From Glaciecola sp. UBA1851 (GTDB lineage Bacteria; Pseudomonadota; Gammaproteobacteria; Enterobacterales; Alteromonadaceae): 15,586 nucleotides of DNA. The DNA lies in the NCBI GenBank assembly GCA_002338515.1, contig DDIL01000019.1, positions 1 to 15,586 of the forward strand, written 5' to 3'. Below, piece after piece: positions 14,008 to 15,586 of this stretch (position 1 is the first letter of the stretch; each line of letters starts with the position of its first letter). Below the pieces are notes generated by a model that worked only from the letters and a program-made list of their open reading frames with translations, did not search any database and was not told the origin of the DNA. The position numbers and the translations under genes were made by a program.

Positions 14008-15036
14008 ATGAGTGCAAACGTAAAACAATTTGTAGTTCACCAAATTAGTTTAACAGAAGAAGGCAAGCTAGTATTTACGCCAAGGCCTTCTTGCTTTGAA
14101 ATTGGCCCTGCAATCACCAACTTAGCGACACAAATTCATAACGGCTTTAATTCAAAACCCGGTAAAGGGGTTGGTGGGTTTGGCGAAGCGCTTGATCCAG
14201 CAGTAAAAAATTTAACAACAGACATGCTGGCTGATAGAGTCGATTTTTATGACTTCAGTGTGCAAGCCAGCGAACGGTTACTTCAGTCTATTTTAGATGA
14301 AGCAATGGTTGAAACAGGTTACGTAGTATTTAGTTTATACGAGTATTTGGCGACTGATTTTTTAATGATTGCTATGTTAGATACAAAAGAATCAGTAACG
14401 GTAAATCAAGCATTAGAATTATCCCAAAACCAATTTTTAGAGCTAAGTAAAATGCAAATTGCAGTCAGGTTTGATTTAACTGATCTTCAGCATAATGAAC
14501 ACGAATTTCGATACATTAGCTTTATAAAAGGACGAATGGGCAGAAAAATATCTGACTTTTTTATGAATTTTATTGGCTGTGAGGAAAAGGTAGATGTGAA
14601 GCAGCAAAATAAACAGTTGGTGCAACACCTAGATTCATATTTAGCACAGCAGCCCTTAGATGCTAGCGAAAAGCACGAATATAGAGATTCTGTTTCTGGC
14701 TATTACAAAGATAAGGCTAATATGGGTGAAGATATTTCTATTCAAGATATAGACGAAATATTGCCTAAGCAACCTGAGCATAATGATAGTTTCGCCAGCT
14801 ATAATTCAACTTTAGAGCAACCCCTAGAGCCTAAATTTCAGGCCGACAAATCAATGCTAAATGCTATGAATAAATTTAACGGTTCAGGTGGTGGTGTCAG
14901 TATTAGTTTTGACAAGAAATTGCTAGGTGCACGCATTCATTACAATGTGAACACTGATACCTTAACAATACAAGGTATACCTCCGAATTTGAAAGACCAA
15001 CTTACTAAAAATAATCAGGGTGAAAGTAATTCATGA
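14008..15036 (+). CDS. yejK: Nucleoid-associated protein YejK (NdpA family)
   Basis: YejK is a nucleoid-associated protein, and the E. coli protein has been linked to type II topoisomerases. The 342-residue product aligns by eye along its whole length with E. coli YejK (335 residues). Matching blocks are VNQALELSQNQFLELSKMQI, RYISFIKGRMGRKISDFFMN with FIG, the acidic middle region, and the C-terminal KFNGSGGGVSISFDKKLLG plus DTLTIQGIPPNLKDQL. It is soluble, with no signal peptide or membrane segment. It is transcribed divergently from yejL-yejM, and its stop codon overlaps the ATG of the next gene by 4 bp (ATGA), so the two are translationally linked. The ATG at 14008 is chosen from the alignment of MSANVKQFVVHQI with the E. 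coli N-terminus. Confidence 0.95.
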   Translation: MSANVKQFVVHQISLTEEGKLVFTPRPSCFEIGPAITNLATQIHNGFNSKPGKGVGGFGEALDPAVKNLTTDMLADRVDFYDFSVQASERLLQSILDEAMVETGYVVFSLYEYLATDFLMIAMLDTKESVTVNQALELSQNQFLELSKMQIAVRFDLTDLQHNEHEFRYISFIKGRMGRKISDFFMNFIGCEEKVDVKQQNKQLVQHLDSYLAQQPLDASEKHEYRDSVSGYYKDKANMGEDISIQDIDEILPKQPEHNDSFASYNSTLEQPLEPKFQADKSMLNAMNKFNGSGGGVSISFDKKLLGARIHYNVNTDTLTIQGIPPNLKDQLTKNNQGESNS

Positions 15037-15586
15037 AACTGTTTGTGAATGATTTAACAGTAATGGACTTCTCTTATTTATGTCCACAGCGCGGTATGGT
15101 AGGAGAAAGTTGGATTGTAGACGTATTACTTGATGGCGCGTTGAATGATGAAAGTATGGTGCAAGATTTCGGTATTGTTAAAAAGCAACTTAAACGCTTA
15201 ATTGACGATTATGTTGATCATAAACTTGTTGTGCCCGCTGATCACCCAAATGCAACTATTAAAAAGCCCGCCAGTGATGGGCGTATTCAAGTGAACTTTG
15301 AATTTGCTGATAATAAAGGGATCCAATTATTTTGCCCGCCAGAGGCATATGCGTTTGTTTATGCGCTTAACAACGATTCCGTAAAAGACGACGTGACACA
15401 AGCCGAAATTAGTAAAGAGTTAGTTAACGCTTATTTGAAAGATGTTATAGCAACTCACCTACCAGAGAACGTACAAGATATTGAAATTACGTTAAGGGAA
15501 GAGCAAATAAGTGGGCCTTTCTATCATTATACGCATGGTTTGAAAAAGCACGATGGCAACTGTCAGCGCATTGCCCATGGTCATCG
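15033..15586 (+). CDS. 6-pyruvoyl-tetrahydropterin-synthase/QueD-family protein, 3' end outside window
   Basis: The frame opens at ATG 15033, overlapping the yejK stop by 4 bp, and stays open to the window end (184 codons visible). The N-terminal half reads MKLFVNDLTVMDFSYLCPQR, then GMVGESWIVDVLLDG, then SMVQDFGIVKKQLKRLIDDY and VDHKLVVP. This is the G-M-V-x-D-F ... DH pattern of PTPS/QueD proteins. The expected Zn-binding His cluster is absent before it. Late in the visible part comes FYHYTHGLKKHDGNCQRIAH followed by GH, the Cys-x-x-x-x-H-x-H type segment that begins an ordinary QueD domain. The order suggests a two-domain fusion with a degenerate first half and a second half continuing past the window. 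QueD converts dihydroneopterin triphosphate to 6-carboxytetrahydropterin for queuosine synthesis, but whether this longer relative does so is unknown. Confidence 0.8.
   Translation, partial: MKLFVNDLTVMDFSYLCPQRGMVGESWIVDVLLDGALNDESMVQDFGIVKKQLKRLIDDYVDHKLVVPADHPNATIKKPASDGRIQVNFEFADNKGIQLFCPPEAYAFVYALNNDSVKDDVTQAEISKELVNAYLKDVIATHLPENVQDIEITLREEQISGPFYHYTHGLKKHDGNCQRIAHGH

Overview
The window reads as chromosome of a marine, AT-rich gammaproteobacterium, most likely of the order Alteromonadales. The strongest evidence is the conserved yejM-yejL / yejK gene set, a two-domain 6-pyruvoyl-tetrahydropterin-synthase-type protein behind yejK, and a carbohydrate locus that pairs a TIGR01782-type TonB-dependent receptor with a flavin-dependent halogenase. 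No rRNA, tRNA, CRISPR array, transposase, integrase or phage gene was recognised. The genus cannot be fixed from this sequence alone.

Left part (1-3160, all minus strand): a 33-bp-period palindromic repeat at the window edge; an unrecognised membrane-anchored protein with an acidic Glu/Lys/Asn repeat insert; a small secreted carboxypeptidase-regulatory-like domain protein directly upstream of it (probable two-gene operon); and a sensor histidine kinase with no response regulator next to it and an eroded G1 ATP-binding motif.

Middle part (3161-11864): a 572-bp AT-rich intergenic region, then a carbohydrate-uptake and degradation locus. A cytoplasmic GH13 alpha-glucosidase with isomaltase-type active-site signature and a LacI-family regulator lie on the plus strand. 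They converge on a flavin-dependent halogenase and a 974-residue TonB-dependent receptor on the minus strand. The likely logic (inference) is that the receptor imports an alpha-glucan oligosaccharide across the outer membrane, the glucosidase hydrolyses it in the cytoplasm, and the LacI protein senses a product and controls the locus. The halogenase has all catalytic residues of its family, but its substrate here is unknown. The LacI and halogenase genes end inside one shared 11-bp-stem hairpin. A perfect 14-bp palindrome abuts a -10-like box upstream of the receptor gene and is the best operator candidate.

Right part (11865-15586): housekeeping genes. yejM/pbgA/lapC (inner-membrane regulator of LPS synthesis) and yejL run on the minus strand, divergent from yejK (nucleoid-associated protein), which overlaps by 4 bp a pterin-synthase-family gene cut by the window end. 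The YejM periplasmic pseudo-sulfatase domain is about 90 residues shorter than in E. coli although both its ends are recognisable, so it appears internally compacted rather than truncated.
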